From Megaustenia siamemsis (Eukaryota > Mollusca > Gastropoda > Stylommatophora > Ariophantidae): 64,000 bases of DNA. The translations under genes and the position numbers were made by a program. Shown here piece after piece: positions 33,506 to 44,860 of this stretch. Under the pieces are notes generated by a model. The model made no database searches. It was not told where the DNA came from and was given only the letters and a program-made list of their open reading frames with translations. Location: positions 102,512,064 through 102,576,063 of the forward strand of contig JAVIAB010000092.1 in NCBI GenBank assembly GCA_032433765.1, in the 5' to 3' direction. Each line of letters begins with the position of its first letter. The stretch's first letter is position 1.

Positions 33506-34181
33506 TCTTTACCATTTTTTTTAATAAAGAAAATTCTCAGCGTGTCCTTTGTTTATCATATTTTTGACTGTGAAAAACAAAAAAATGGGGTTCCGAAAAA
33601 AACAGAGGATGCACTGACTCACTACTCACCTTAAAACAGCTAGCAGAGAAAACGACCGAACACAATCAAAATTTATACATAGCTTTCATTGACCAGGAAA
33701 AATCATTCGACAGAGTAAATAGAGAACAACTGTGGGAGGTACCAACAACATATGGAGTAGGCCAACATCAAACCAAACTAATTAAATGTCACTACATCAA
33801 CAGCAACTGCGCAGTCAGAACAGCAGCAGGTCACATGGATTACTTCGAAGTTAGATCAGGTGTAAGACAAGGGTGCGTACTATCCCCCTACTGTTTATTA
33901 CATACATGGACTATATATGCAAGTTAGCCAACCCATCAGAGACAGCGGAGATCAACAAGCTTTTATTTGCAGACGATCAGGCACTCATATATGGAAAAAT
34001 AGAAGACCTATAAGAATACTTAAATAAACTCAACAGCACAGGCACAAAATTCAACATGAAAATGATCATCAACAAAACAGAAATCATGAATGTCGCCAAA
34101 AATAAACAGAACATTTACATAACTGCAGAAGGCAGGCAACTAAAACAGGTGGAGGAATTCAAATACCTAGGCAGTTTAGTA

Positions 34182-34440
34182 GTGAGCCGCGATAGCTCAG
34201 TGGTTAGTAAACTGGACTACAAAGGACAAGGGGTAGGGTTCGATCCCAAACGACGGCTTCCGGGTTCACCCAGCCTTAAATGGGTACCGGATTTTTTTCT
34301 GGGAAAGTAAAGCAGCACGGACTTAATACCGACCACATTACCCCAAAAATCATGTGCTGAAGGTCTGTAAAATGTATAGCTTCACTAACACCATATTTCC
34401 CTAAACGCCACTTGGCGTGACGGGGTACTTACTTTACTTA
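34182..34440 (+). mobile_element. SINE-1 copy nested in LINE-E
   Basis: The head GAGCCGCGATAGCTCAGTGG is at 34183 and box B GGTTCGATCCC follows, with a TACTTACTTTACTTA tail. Flanks CTAGGCAGTTTAGTA (34167-34181) and CTAGACTGTTTAGTG (34441-34455) are a diverged target duplication. Confidence 0.92.
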
Positions 34441-34767
34441 CTAGACTGTTTAGTGACAAACGACAATTTCCAAACAGCAGAGATAGAATCAAGATGCATC
34501 AAAGCGTGTCAAATCATTGGACGGTTATCACCACTATTGTCCAACAAGAAAATAACACTAAGGCAAAACGGGCACAGTACAATACAGTCTTCATCCCAAC
34601 ATTGTGCTACCAATGCCAGACCTGGGCCTAGATACAAGAACAATAACAAAAATAACCTCTACTGAGATGAAATGTGTTAGACTAATGACAAGAAACAGCC
34701 TGAAAAACAAGATTAGAAATGAAGAACTGAGAAAAAAGCTAGGAATAGCCCCCGCCATAGAATATAT

Positions 34768-34999
34768 GTCCGGGTTCGATCCCCAGCAGTGGCGGATTTT
34801 TTTTCGGACTGGCAAGGCTGCAGGGTTCACCCAGCCTATAAAAATGGATACCAGAGATTTTTCTGGGAAGTAAAGGCGGCCCGGCGTGATACCGACCATA
34901 TCACCCAAAAATGTGCCGTGGTTATAGAAAAATATGGTCACTAATACCATATTCTCCATACGCCTAGAAGGCGTGAAGGGAACCTTTACTTTTAAAAAT
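34768..34999 (+). mobile_element. SINE-1 subfamily copy nested in LINE-E, 5'-truncated
   Basis: It starts at box B (GGGTTCGATCCCCAGCAG) and lacks box A. The body follows SINE-1 but differs (TGGCGGATTTTTTTTCGGAC). ATAGAATATAT at 34757-34767 and 35000-35010 is an exact duplication. Confidence 0.88.
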
Positions 35000-35086
35000 A
35001 TAGAATATATAAAGAAACAACGTAAAATAAATAACATCGAAGCACGTTATAGACCTGAAACCGCCAAAGACCGGAAACCTGCTTGT

Positions 35087-35440
35087 TCATCTCTCAAATG
35101 TTTCTCTATGGCCTTTTTTAGTCTCTCCAGAATTATCGATTCTGCTTAATATTTTTCCTGGCACTGATAGTAGCATAATTGCCCTATAATTTGTGCACGC
35201 CTGTAAACTTCCTTTCTTTGGTAGTTTGATCATATAACCTTCTCTCCAGTCTTTAGGTATTTCTTCCCTCTCCCAAATTTTATCTAATAGATTATGTAAC
35301 ATCTTGATGGAGGTGTTAATATCTGCTTTGATGGCTTCCGAAGGAATTTTACCTGGTCCTGTATCTTTAACATTTTTAATAGCTTGATGGCTTTCATTAT
35401 TTCTGCCTTGCTTATTTTTATTTAAGTTCATCATCATCAT
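35087..35440 (-). mobile_element. LINE reverse transcriptase N-terminal fragment
   Basis: The minus frame reads VKDTGPGKIPSEAIKADI, IWEREEIPKDWREGYMIKLP, KKGSLQACTNYRAIMLLSVP, the first conserved blocks of a non-LTR reverse transcriptase. The run of Met codons at its start is the neighbouring (ATG)n tail. Confidence 0.82.
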
Positions 35441-36000
35441 CATCAAGTACCGGGCCTGCTGGCGTAGGTGATCATATCTCTACACAACTTTCTATCTCGA
35501 CAGTTATTTATCATTTCTGTTGTTGACCTTCTGCCAAGCCATTGTCTTTAGCTGTCTGTTATTTTTTCTCTTTGCTTCCCTCTGTCTCTTCGTCCCTCAA
35601 TTTTTCCAGTTGGTACAATATATTCCAGCTGTTATCTTCTCATTACATGGCTAAAAAATGATGATTGTTTCTTCATACTATTGGAAATTAGCTCTCTTTT
35701 TGCTTTGACATCTTTCAGAACATTTTCATTATCCTTCTTAGCTGTCCATGGTATTTTCAATATTCTTCTGTAGAACCACATTTCTACCGACTCCAGTGAT
35801 TTTCTTGTCTGTTATCCTATTTTCCATGATTCACATCCATATGTTAAGACTGACTCTACATAACATTTAAGAACTCTTTTTCTTGTTTCTATTGTCAAAA
35901 ATAGATTGCATAGTATCTCCTCATTTTTTGAAAAACTGCTTTTGCCTGAGCCATTCTGCATCTCACCTCTTTTGTACAAGAACTCTTTTGTTATTTAGGC
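35436..36000 (-). mobile_element. LINE-A2 3' fragment
   Basis: The (CAT)n tail lies at the left. The minus strand then matches the plus-strand copy at 44861-45606 (LRREWLGRRSTTEM region, RRMLRVPW region). Many frame breaks. Confidence 0.75.
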
Positions 36001-36555
36001 TAGTTGTTGCTTAATCGCTTTTCACGTCATTTTTCACTCTCTCTTCCACATCTCCAGAAGCTCCATTTGTAATGAAGTCATGTGTAAACGCCCATGTTTT
36101 GTGTCCATTCAGAAACGATGAAACAATGAAAGAGCAATTAGTCCAGTTTTCTGAAACATGCAGAATAACATAATGTGATGACGTGCTGCACACATTACCC
36201 AGGAGGCATGTGTTGATGACGGTGAAACATTACTGGGGAAAGCTTAATGGGCTGTAAACATTAGCACTCGTGATGAGTCCCTTTTGGGATTTGTTGCAAT
36301 GATGTCGAGCCTTCGGTCAGGTCTGATTGTTCTCATTCTGTGTTCATGGTAACTGAAAAAACAAAGTGGGTCACTGTAAATGTAGCCCCAGGAACACACT
36401 ACAGAGTGGGTACTATGGCAATGATAAGAATATGGAGGACGAAATAAAAAAAAATAATGAAATAACAGAGGTGTTAATGAGTGCCGCATTCCATATCCAA
36501 TGAAAAAAATCATTATTGTCCAGTGAATAGTCAACCCTACTTGATAAATTAATCA
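36001..36555. other. Non-coding, no gene recognised
   Basis: No supported frame or repeat family. Confidence 0.4.
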
Positions 36556-36790
36556 TCATCCCTAGGTGCCACTGAACAATCAGCCCTATATGCCAGTGAA
36601 CTATCAGCCCTAGGTGCCAGTGAACAGTCAGTCCTAGATGCCAGTGAATAATCATCCCTAGGTGCCAGTGAATAATCAGCCCTATGTGCCAGTGAACTAT
36701 CAGCCCTTGGTGCCAGTGAACAACCATCCCTTGATGCCAGTGAACAGTCAGTCCTAGATGCCAATGGATATCAGACCTATTTGTCAAATG
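36556..36790. repeat. 24-bp minisatellite, about ten copies
   Basis: The unit GTGCCAGTGAAC(A/T)ATCAGCC repeats at 24-base intervals, with more divergence than the other arrays. The multiple-of-three length leaves long frames on the minus strand (repeated HWHLGLIV). Confidence 0.9.
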
Positions 36791-37180
36791 AATAGTCGGT
36801 CCAATGTTCCAAATGAATAATTGACGCTACCGGTATGTGCCAAATGAATAAATCAACTAAATGTACCGTTCTGAATGTCAGAGTGGTCCAACTCATGGCA
36901 TGCGGCACTCTTCTGTTGTTTCAATTAGAAGGAGATAAACCAGTAATATAATTTGTAACTATTTTCCTGATGAGGTCTTTGCAAAAGCATTTTGAATCTC
37001 TAGTAGAAAAAAATTATAACTTGTTACATTTTCTGACGCAGGGAATACACTGTTGCACGAAAACAAACTACTATATACTACTGTCTAACTGGAACTATAG
37101 GTCGTGCAGAAAAGATTGATTTATCTACCAAATACACACAATTTAATTAGATTTGTCCAATAACGAAATTTGCTTGGGCA
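36791..37180. other. Non-coding; decayed end of the 24-bp array, then nothing recognised
   Basis: Looser copies (CAAATGAATAGTC, CAAATGAATAAAT) continue to about 36870. Confidence 0.4.
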
Positions 37181-37182
37181 TG

Positions 37183-37235
37183 TTATATATGTTATATATA
37201 TATATATATATATATATGTTATATATATATATATG
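37183..37235. repeat. (TA)n microsatellite
   Basis: TA runs interrupted twice by TATGTTA. Confidence 0.95.
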
Positions 37236-37239
37236 CCCG

Positions 37240-37810
37240 CGATCCCTTGGAGTATACCCTGTTTGACCCTCAAATAACAAAATGTTGGACCACACTACTC
37301 TATGTCCAACTCGGGGTATCTCAATCTTCATTTTACCTTCCTGATTTGCCTTTCACTTCGTCGAGGGGAGTTATAGTTTGCTGTTTTTTGCTCCTGTATT
37401 GGCCTCGGTCAACTTGTTCTTGGTTGGTGTTGGTGTTGCTTCCTAGTGTTTCTTATATTCCATAAATCCATCGTTTTCATTGTCGACCCTTATGTTTTGT
37501 GTTCTCGTAACGTTTGTTACATCGTATTTTGAATTTTCTATCTGTATGGTCAAGCTGTTTAATATTTTGTTTCTCTATGTATTCAATGGCGGGAGATTTT
37601 TACTATCTTTCTTATGTTTTTTTTTTTTTTACTTTTGATCTTGTCTCTTATGCTGTTTCCGGTCAAGCTACTGACACATTTTGTTTCTGTCATGGTTACA
37701 TTTCTTATTGTTTTTGTGTCTAGCGTCCAGCTCTGGTTTTCTTAACACGGGGTTGGAATAAAGATTTAGATTGTGTTGTAGAGAGCCGGTTGCCTCTATA
37801 ACCCTAGATG
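37240..37810 (-). mobile_element. LINE-F fragment
   Basis: It matches both parts of the 23720-24400 copy in the same order: the TTTGCCTTTC/GAGGGGAG terminal block at 37340, the CTATGTATTCAATGGCGGG block at 37575, and GGTTGGAATAAAGATT at 37750. Confidence 0.65.
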
Positions 37811-38199
37811 TTCTTCTTTGTTGGACTGGAGTGGTGATACATGTCCTGTTATTTGTCAAACTTTGTTGATCTTGATTATATTTCTACTGTTTATGAATTA
37901 TCGTATATCACTAGACTTCTTAGGTATTTAAATTTCTCAATTTGTTTTGTCTGTCGTCAATGGTAGCCCTATGTTGTACTGCCGTCCTAAATAACGTGTT
38001 TCAGGCCTTCTAATAAGAAATATCAACTTTTGGAAGTGAAATACCTTATTGTTCTTCATTTGTCTTGTTCGTCTAGTCAATTACACATTATCAGTCGCGG
38101 TAACTGAAACTTGCCCATATTTTTCACGGATTATGATAAATTCAGCTCACTAACAACTTGGCCACAAGGTTCATTTATCTCTCATCTCTTATGTTGTTG

Positions 38200-38462
38200 G
38201 GAGCCGCGTTAGCTCAGTGGTTAGTGAACTGGGCTACAAGAGACAAGAGGTCGGGTTCGATCCTGATCGATGGCTTTCATGTTCACCCAGCCTGAAATGG
38301 ATACTGGATTTTTTCTTGAAAAGTAAAACGTCACTGGCGTAATACCATACCATATACCGACCATATTACCCCAAAAATAATGTGCCGACGGTCTATAAAA
38401 ATTATGGTCACTAACACCATATTCCCTATACACTACTTGGCGTGACGGGACTCTTTACTTTT
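38200..38462 (+). mobile_element. SINE-1 copy
   Basis: GAGCCGCGTTAGCTCAGTGG head at 38201, box B GGTTCGATCC, body, then the CGTGACGGG...TTTACTTTT tail. A target duplication was not clear (only TTGTTG is shared). Confidence 0.9.
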
Positions 38463-39775
38463 TTTTGTTGAACAATTTTAAAACATTTTTATAGCGAACA
38501 AACTCGAGTTGTAAATGTGAGAATATTTTCTTTCTTTCTTTTGTCGTTACTTCGTATATTCCTCCTACTCCTCATCCATTTACTTCTACTCGTCGACTGC
38601 TTTTGTTTCTCCACCTTGTTCTACTCCTTCTCCTCCTTGTACTTTTTTTCATCCGTTTTGTCTACTCTTTTTCCTTTCTACGTTGTTGCTTTTCTCTGTG
38701 CTTCCCTTATCTTCAATTTTCTCCTTCTACTTATTTTATTCTCCTCTCTTTTTTCATCTTATCCTTTTCCTCCATCCCTACCTCTCCCATGTTCGTGGTC
38801 GATGATTTGCAATGCTGTCAATGACCGATACCCATAGTTATGTCCTGTAGTTTCATTAACACACATTTATAATTAATTCATCTGCTATCAAAAGATGTTT
38901 TGCTACGCACAAGCGCATATTAATTCGTTGTTTCTTTGCATACTATTGCCTGTTTCACAAGCACGAACATCTTAATTATTAAGAAGCGGTGTGTTTGCGC
39001 TTTTATTTACAACTTTGAAGTTCCTTATTCGCAATAACGGTAATTAAGTTCTGCACAGTTTTACAACTCCAACTACGTGATACATATGCCAAGTGGACAC
39101 CCCAAACCACATCCTACAACCTTGTTGACTATTAAACAATCTAAGATGCAAAACATGGCCCTTGTGAGAAGCCTCTGGGGGAAAAAAATGAAATAGCTAC
39201 GAAGACGTTATCCAAACAAATAGATTCATTGGGACAGCTCATCTCACAGTAAGCCCGTCTGAGAATAGGAATATAAATGCAAAATAAGTATACACACCTC
39301 TCTCATCTATAGGGTGAGCAATTGAAGGACTGAGGGTAGAAACATTAATGTCTTTTTTTATGCGCATTGTTCTCTTTTTGCACATGAAACCACAGTAGTT
39401 TTAAATGAAATGTATGGTCTTGTATATGTCCTCGATTGGGGTTGTCGACTACTGTTGCAAATCTGTCTCGAATAACAATATATTCTCTTTATTCTTTCAT
39501 TTTAAATCAGTATGGTTATAGATTATATTTTATAGCCTAGAATGTATTCTGCACTTTCAGAACTGTGCCCATTAATAGACGTATATATGTCGATATGATA
39601 AGCCCCAATACTTTGATATATCTTAGTCTCTGTTATTTCTTTAAGTCTGCGTCAATGGATTTTTCTTTATGTGACAAATGGCACGGCTGCTTCTGGTCTG
39701 ATGAACGTTTCAGTTGCAATAGTTTCTTATTATCTGATTTTATTATAAGATTTTTTTTCTTCTTAAGAGATGAGC
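38463..39775. other. Non-coding, no gene recognised
   Basis: C/T-rich stretch at 38520-38790 gives hydrophobic-looking frames without family motifs. The rest is AT-rich. Confidence 0.45.
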
Positions 39776-39779
39776 TATC

Positions 39780-40085
39780 AGAAAGTAAGGAAGAGCTGGA
39801 AGTTGTCAGCGACTCACAGCTGATTGTTTATGACAGGATCGATGAACCAGAACCATCCAGACCCTACTCCACGTCTACACGGTACCTCTAGTAACAGACT
39901 AACCTGTCTAGTCTGGCGAAGCTAGTAGGGATCGAGAGGGAAGACAACCCGGTTCTCAAAAATATGCTGGAAGTCGGATGTGTTGGGCCGAAAGGCGCAA
40001 ATATCACAGTTGTACTGCAAACCACAACACAGCGCATACACGCCCACTTAACAGGTCCTTTTAAGGGCAGATGGTAAGAAGATAT
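39780..40085 (+). repeat. Dispersed repeat R1
   Basis: The best match to 21590-21925: CATCCAGACCCTACTCCACG, GGATCGAGAGGGAAG, GTCGGATGTGTTGGGCCGAA and CCTTTTAAGGGC in the same order. Confidence 0.6.
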
Positions 40086-40980
40086 ATTCTATTAGTCATC
40101 GGACGAACGCGAGCAAGCAGAAAGTAAAGAAAATGAAAGAAATAAAGAACTCTGTCACGTTTCAGTTGGGCTAATAGAGAATATGATGTTCACTTTAATA
40201 CTTTTAACCTTGTGGTCAGCTCAGTGCTATTGCCGTATTTCAAGAGAAAATATGTTACCAGTTTACGGCAATAAACCTAAAAGCCGTCGATTGAAACCGC
40301 CATCGTAGCTGGTTTACGGAGGCTCCCATAAAGACAAAATTTGTTTCGTTAATTTTTTACAAATTATTTGTAATAGGCATACTTGAAATAGTTTATTCTA
40401 TTTTTTTTTGTTCAGTTGAAATTAATAAAAGAAGTATCCTCTGCCGCCTTTTTCGTTGTTATCTGTTGCTAATTGGGGACTGGGAGTCACAGATGTATGC
40501 CAAGTTCAGTCGCTATGTAGTAGGCAAGTTACGTGTATATTTTACTCATAGAAATAGGAAAAACTTGATTGTACCAACTTGACTCGTATCCGCCTGATTA
40601 AAAAAGAAATCGATTTAATTCTTTCAGCCACTCCACTTTGTGCAACGCTCTTTTCTAATGGTGATGAAACTGCATTTATTCAACTTTTAAACAACAAATC
40701 TCAAGCATCCTCATTCTTTATTTTAAAAATGTATTAATTGCTTTTGTTCTTTACAAATGTGAAATGAAAACGTTAACATTTACATCACACGACGTGGCGA
40801 CTGCACTGAGAATGCGGCCTTAGTTCCCTGCACCTCACATCCACACCGCAGACTTCAGAAATTTAATATTAAGGCGACCGATATTTTTTTTAAATTATCA
40901 TCTAGGAAGTATAAATAAGTCATTGTTTAAAATGTCTTGTTGTACTGAACATACATACTGGTAACGTCAAATATTTTCCC
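40086..40980. other. Non-coding, no gene recognised
   Basis: AT-rich; no supported frame or repeat. Confidence 0.4.
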
Positions 40981-40984
40981 TGGG

Positions 40985-41285
40985 TAGAGTCAGCGGCAGT
41001 GGGTAAAGAGATACAGCGAAGACGATAACACTGGATAGGACACACACTGTGGAAGCCAACTGAGAGTATTACACAACAGGCGCTTTTTTGCAATCTCTAA
41101 GGAAAAAGACTAAGAGGAAGACCAAAATATTCCCGGAGAGGACAGGTGGAAGCAAAGATAAAGATGATGGGGAAGACATGGAATAATCTTTAAAAAAAAT
41201 GGCAAGAATCAGAACGGCTTGGAAAGTGTTTGTTGAAGACCTATGCTCCTCAGGGATCTGAAACGTAGAAGAGAGAGAATTAGCG
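40985..41285 (+). mobile_element. LINE-C 3' fragment
   Basis: The plus strand reads the WIGHTL segment, then the GKRLRGRP-like segment and the WKVFVEDLCS-like terminus, with frame breaks. It parallels 41548-41918. Confidence 0.72.
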
Positions 41286-41486
41286 GTATTAATCTGTATC
41301 TTTGCATTGTTGGTATCTAGTAACATACCTATTTTTTATTCCTGTATGTGTGTGTCATCCCTTTTCTTCCCCCTTCCCCGTGTGTATAAAGCTACCATCT
41401 ACTATAGATCTTTTGCCTTGTTACATTTACCTCCACGCTACTCGTATAACTTTTAGTATGTGGCCATAACCCCTTATTTTAGTACT

Positions 41487-42140
41487 TCCTAATTATAGTC
41501 AAGTATTCCTGAGACTTCCTAATTATAGTCAAGTATTCCTGAGACTTCACCAAAAACTTCACAAACATGGACAAATCAAAGATGGAAATGGCAGGACAAA
41601 ATCACTAACATAGAATTACGGAAATGTGCCAGTCAAATACCAGTGGATAAAGAGATACATCGAAGACGATGGCGCTGGATAGGACACACACTACGGAAGC
41701 CAACTGAGAGTATTACACAACATGCCCTTTTTGGAATCCCCAGGGGAAAAGACAAAGAGGAAGACCAAGGAACTCTTGGAAAAGACAGATAGAAGCAGAG
41801 ATGAAGATGATGGGGATGACATGGAATGATCTTAAAAGAATGGCAAAAAACAGAACGACTTGGAAAGTGTTTGTTGAAGACCTATGCTCCACTGGGAGCT
41901 GAAAAGGTAGAAGTAAGTAATTCCTGAGGCTTCCCAATTATAGTCAAATGTTCCTGAGACTTCCCAATTATAGTCAAATATTCCTGAGACTTCCCAATTA
42001 TAGTCAAGTATTCCTGAGACTTCCCAATTATAGTCAAGTATTCCTGAGACTTCCCAATTATAGTCAAGTATTCCTGAGACTTCCCAATTATAGTCAAGTA
42101 TTCCTGAGACTTCCCAATTGTTGTCAAGTATTCCTGCGAC
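41487..42140. repeat. 30-bp minisatellite split by LINE-C
   Basis: Units of CCAATTATAGTCAAGTATTC plus CTGAGACTTC occur about twice at 41487-41547 and about seven times at 41919-42140. The 30-base period leaves both strands open. Confidence 0.93.
41548..41918 (+). mobile_element. LINE-C 3' fragment inside the 30-bp array
   Basis: Plus strand: WRWIGHTLRKPTESITQHAL, then RKRGRPRNSWKRQIEAEMK-like sequence and TWKVFVEDLCSTGS, with a short AAGTAAGTAA tail. Flanks ATTCCTGAGACTTC and ATTCCTGAGGCTTC are an imperfect duplication of array sequence. Confidence 0.8.
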
Positions 42141-42328
42141 CCACTGCTAGACGTGCATTAAACATTTTAAACAGTGAAAACACATTAAATATAAATTCTT
42201 AAAATGATATATCTGACCATACATACAACTGTTTAATGATGTTTTTATATTGACGTCTGGTGACCTACTTGAAAGCGTCTCTGTTGTTTGTCTCTTCAAG
42301 GTCAACTTTTATATCGAGAAGCATCGGA

Positions 42329-42332
<4 letters not shown>

Positions 42333-42373
<41 letters not shown>

Positions 42374-42386
42374 CGCGCGCGCGCGT
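42333..42386. repeat. (GT)n-(GC)n microsatellite
   Basis: GTGTGT run passing into GCGCGC; a potential Z-DNA former. Confidence 0.97.
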
Positions 42387-42589
42387 TTGTGGTTTTCGTT
42401 TTTATTTCATATTTACGAGCACTGTGGATTTTGATTATTTTTTTTTTTTTAAATATCCTTCACGGGACATTAACTCACTTCCTTTCATTTCTTAACGAAA
42501 AAAAATTGGTACAGCCATTATTGTAGTGCAGTTTCATTTAAATAAACGCTACCATCAGTTTCATATATCATCATCGACAGGTCACATGT

Positions 42590-43080
42590 TCTTTGTAAAA
42601 CGTTGCATTCACTATAGTCTGTCAGAAAGATTATCTGTCTCTAGCCAGACAGAACATTGCATTCATCACAGTTCGAGTGAAAGTGTCTCTAGCCAGATCT
42701 CCCACAGAACTTTGCATTCATCACAGTCTATGTGAAAGAATCTCTGTTTCTAGCCAGATCTTCCACAGAATGTTACATTCACCACAGCCCGTCTGAAAGT
42801 TTATGTAGTCGGATCTCCCTCAGGACGTTGCATTCACCACAGCCCGTCTGAAAGTGTCTCTAGCCAGATCTCCCTCAGAACGTTGCATTCACCACAGCCC
42901 GTCTGAAAGTGTCTCTAGCCAGATCTCCATCAGAACGTTGCATTCACCACAGCCCGTCTGAAAGTGTCTCTAGCCAGATCTCCCTCAGAACGTTGCATTC
43001 ACCACAGCCCGTCTGAAAGTGTCTCTAGCCAGATCTCCCACAGTGTGTTGCATTCACCACAGCCCGTCTAAAATAATCTC
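42590..43080. repeat. 55-bp minisatellite grown from a LINE-G terminus
   Basis: About eight units of TTGCATTCACCACAGCCCG plus TCTCTAGCCAGATCTCC sequence. The last unit runs straight into the minus-strand codons of LINE-G (ARDRDYFRRAVVNATHCGRS), so the unit is the LINE's final coding and tail sequence. Confidence 0.9.
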
Positions 43081-43260
43081 TGTCTCTAGCAGGATCTTCA
43101 ACTTCTGTGCTCATGTTCAAGGTCTCTGTTAAGTCTTTAGACCTTCTTCTTTGTCTGTCCCGTATACGTCTTCCAGGAACCATGCCTTCGATTACTGTTC
43201 TTTCCATACATGTGTGTCTTCTGGCGTGACCATAGTATTTTAATTTCCTCTGTAGAATGA
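43025..43260 (-). mobile_element. LINE-G 3' fragment
   Basis: The minus frame reads MERTVIEGMVPGRRIRDRQR, DLTETLNMSTEVEDPARDRD and FRRAVVNATHCG, an ORF2 C-terminus distinct from the other families here. Confidence 0.8.
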
Positions 43261-44850
43261 CATTTATAAGCCAGTTCTTTTAAAAGTTTAAGTCTTTATT
43301 GCTTTTTTTCTCTCATTATCCAAGGTATCTTAAGGATTTTTTTTTCTGCTTCATTTTGTTTCCTATGAATCGCTTTTCTTCCCTCCTTGCTGTTTGCCAG
43401 ATTGTGACATCTGCTCAAAATATCTCGCATTTTTATATTCAGACACTTCAGTATTATCCTGACTATATTCCAGGCTCTTTTTTTCTATCTTAAAAGTTGA
43501 AAGTGTAAATTATCAAGCATCTTTTTTTTTTCTTTTCTCATTTGCCTTTCAACATCGTGAGGAGATATAGTTTGCCGTCCTTTGCTCCTCTTTTGGCTTC
43601 TGCTATGTTTCCAATTTCAACAATCCATCTTTTTCGTGGCTGGCCTAAACATCGCCGACACGATAACGCCGAAACTCAAATAAATGACAAAGATTAGGTA
43701 TTTGAGGAGTTCTGAATCACAGATTGAGAATCTCTGGAAGAATTCTTTATGATTACTCTCATTTATATCAATCATTTTGTGTTTGTACAGCTGTCAGTAG
43801 CAGGACGTTAACAAGGGCATATCAAGGAGGTCGTGTTGTACTGGTCGTTAGTCTTGTCACATAAACTGTTGGTATCCAATAGCACGGCTGATCGAAACGT
43901 TATTACGAGCTTGTTTATGCCAGCTATCAAAACGCACAAATGCCAACAACAGAACTGAAAGAGAAATTAAATTTACTCCTGGGATTCTGAGCACTGTCTA
44001 GCCAAATATGGAAATTTCTTTCTGCATGTAAAATATATTTATTTATAACTCCGAGTTTTTAGTGTATTTTCCTCACTCGCCGTATATTTCGTATAATGAC
44101 TGTCAACGAGCATGGTTACGTTCAAGTAGTGCTTTCGATAGTGGGTCGGATTGTGAACTCACGGCACATATCGATTGGTTGCTTTGATTGAATGGAAATG
44201 TTAACGGACTGTGGTTGTGTTTAATTTTGTGACGATGCGTGACAGTTTCTGTTAGCACTATAGTTGACGTGTGCAATGAAGCCTCGGACTTTGAAGGACC
44301 CTAAAGTTGAACGTTCCAAAGTTCATTCAAACCCTTACACCAAAAGAATTAATTTTGTTCCGAAGTTCAAACGATGCTTCTACGTTGAAACGCACATGCA
44401 CAACAAGCTCAGTTGTGGGGGGGGGGGGGGGGGGGGGGGAATGCCACCTGTAAATATATTATGTTGAACGCCCTAGTCATCTCTTCGTTAAGCTTGTGTG
44501 TTGTCAACACTCTATTTGCTTTATTTTTAGTGTGTTTAGTTATCTTTACCGATGTATTAACTGTAGCAAGAAGGGTTTAGTAGTAAGACTTAGAGAAGGT
44601 TTTAGTATCGACGACTTAGGTGGGAAAGAAACTTAATGCAAAATTTAAAAGCAGATCACGTGATGCGGACTGTTGCGGAAAGTGAAGCCAAATCGTCAGC
44701 TGGTAACGAATACTGAGATAGCTATAAATATGGAGTACACGAAACACAGCTATTTGGCGTATTTAAGGCAGGGGACTCGCCTTCTAAACAATAACCTTTC
44801 TCATCTTCTTGATAACACAAGGGGACATCACTCCGCATTGAGTTACAGTA
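43261..44850. other. Non-coding, with one LINE-F relic and a poly-G tract
   Basis: A LINE-F terminal block (minus) lies at about 43520-43660. A G homopolymer of about 24 bases lies at 44416-44439. The open frame at 44264-44467 shows no motif. Confidence 0.5.
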
Positions 44851-44860
44851 AATGCAATTT

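Larger units (their letters stand above)
33600..35085 (+). mobile_element. LINE-E reverse transcriptase fragment carrying two nested SINEs
   Basis: It reads IAFIDQEKSFDRVNREQLW, VRSGVRQGCVLSPY and LLFADDQALIYG (catalytic FADD), then KYLGSLVV at 34166. It is interrupted by a SINE-1, resumes at 34456 (TNDNFQTAEIESR), continues to 34756, is interrupted by a second SINE, and resumes at 35011. Stops and frameshifts show it is dead. Confidence 0.85.

Noticed and set aside
34183..34260. tRNA gene
   Set aside because: A SINE-1 head; the 3' half departs from a tRNA after box B.
36413..36787. Repetitive His/Trp-rich frame (HWHLGLIV repeats)
   Set aside because: A 24-bp minisatellite leaves several frames open; no start context, signal peptide or splice sites support a gene.
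41882..42202. Repetitive frames on both strands (SQEYLTIIGK and RLPNYSQVFL)
   Set aside because: Both strands of the same 30-bp array are open by period alone.
44416..44439. Poly-G tract as a quadruplex regulatory site
   Set aside because: A pure homopolymer of this length is more likely replication slippage or an assembly artefact; no gene start is nearby.
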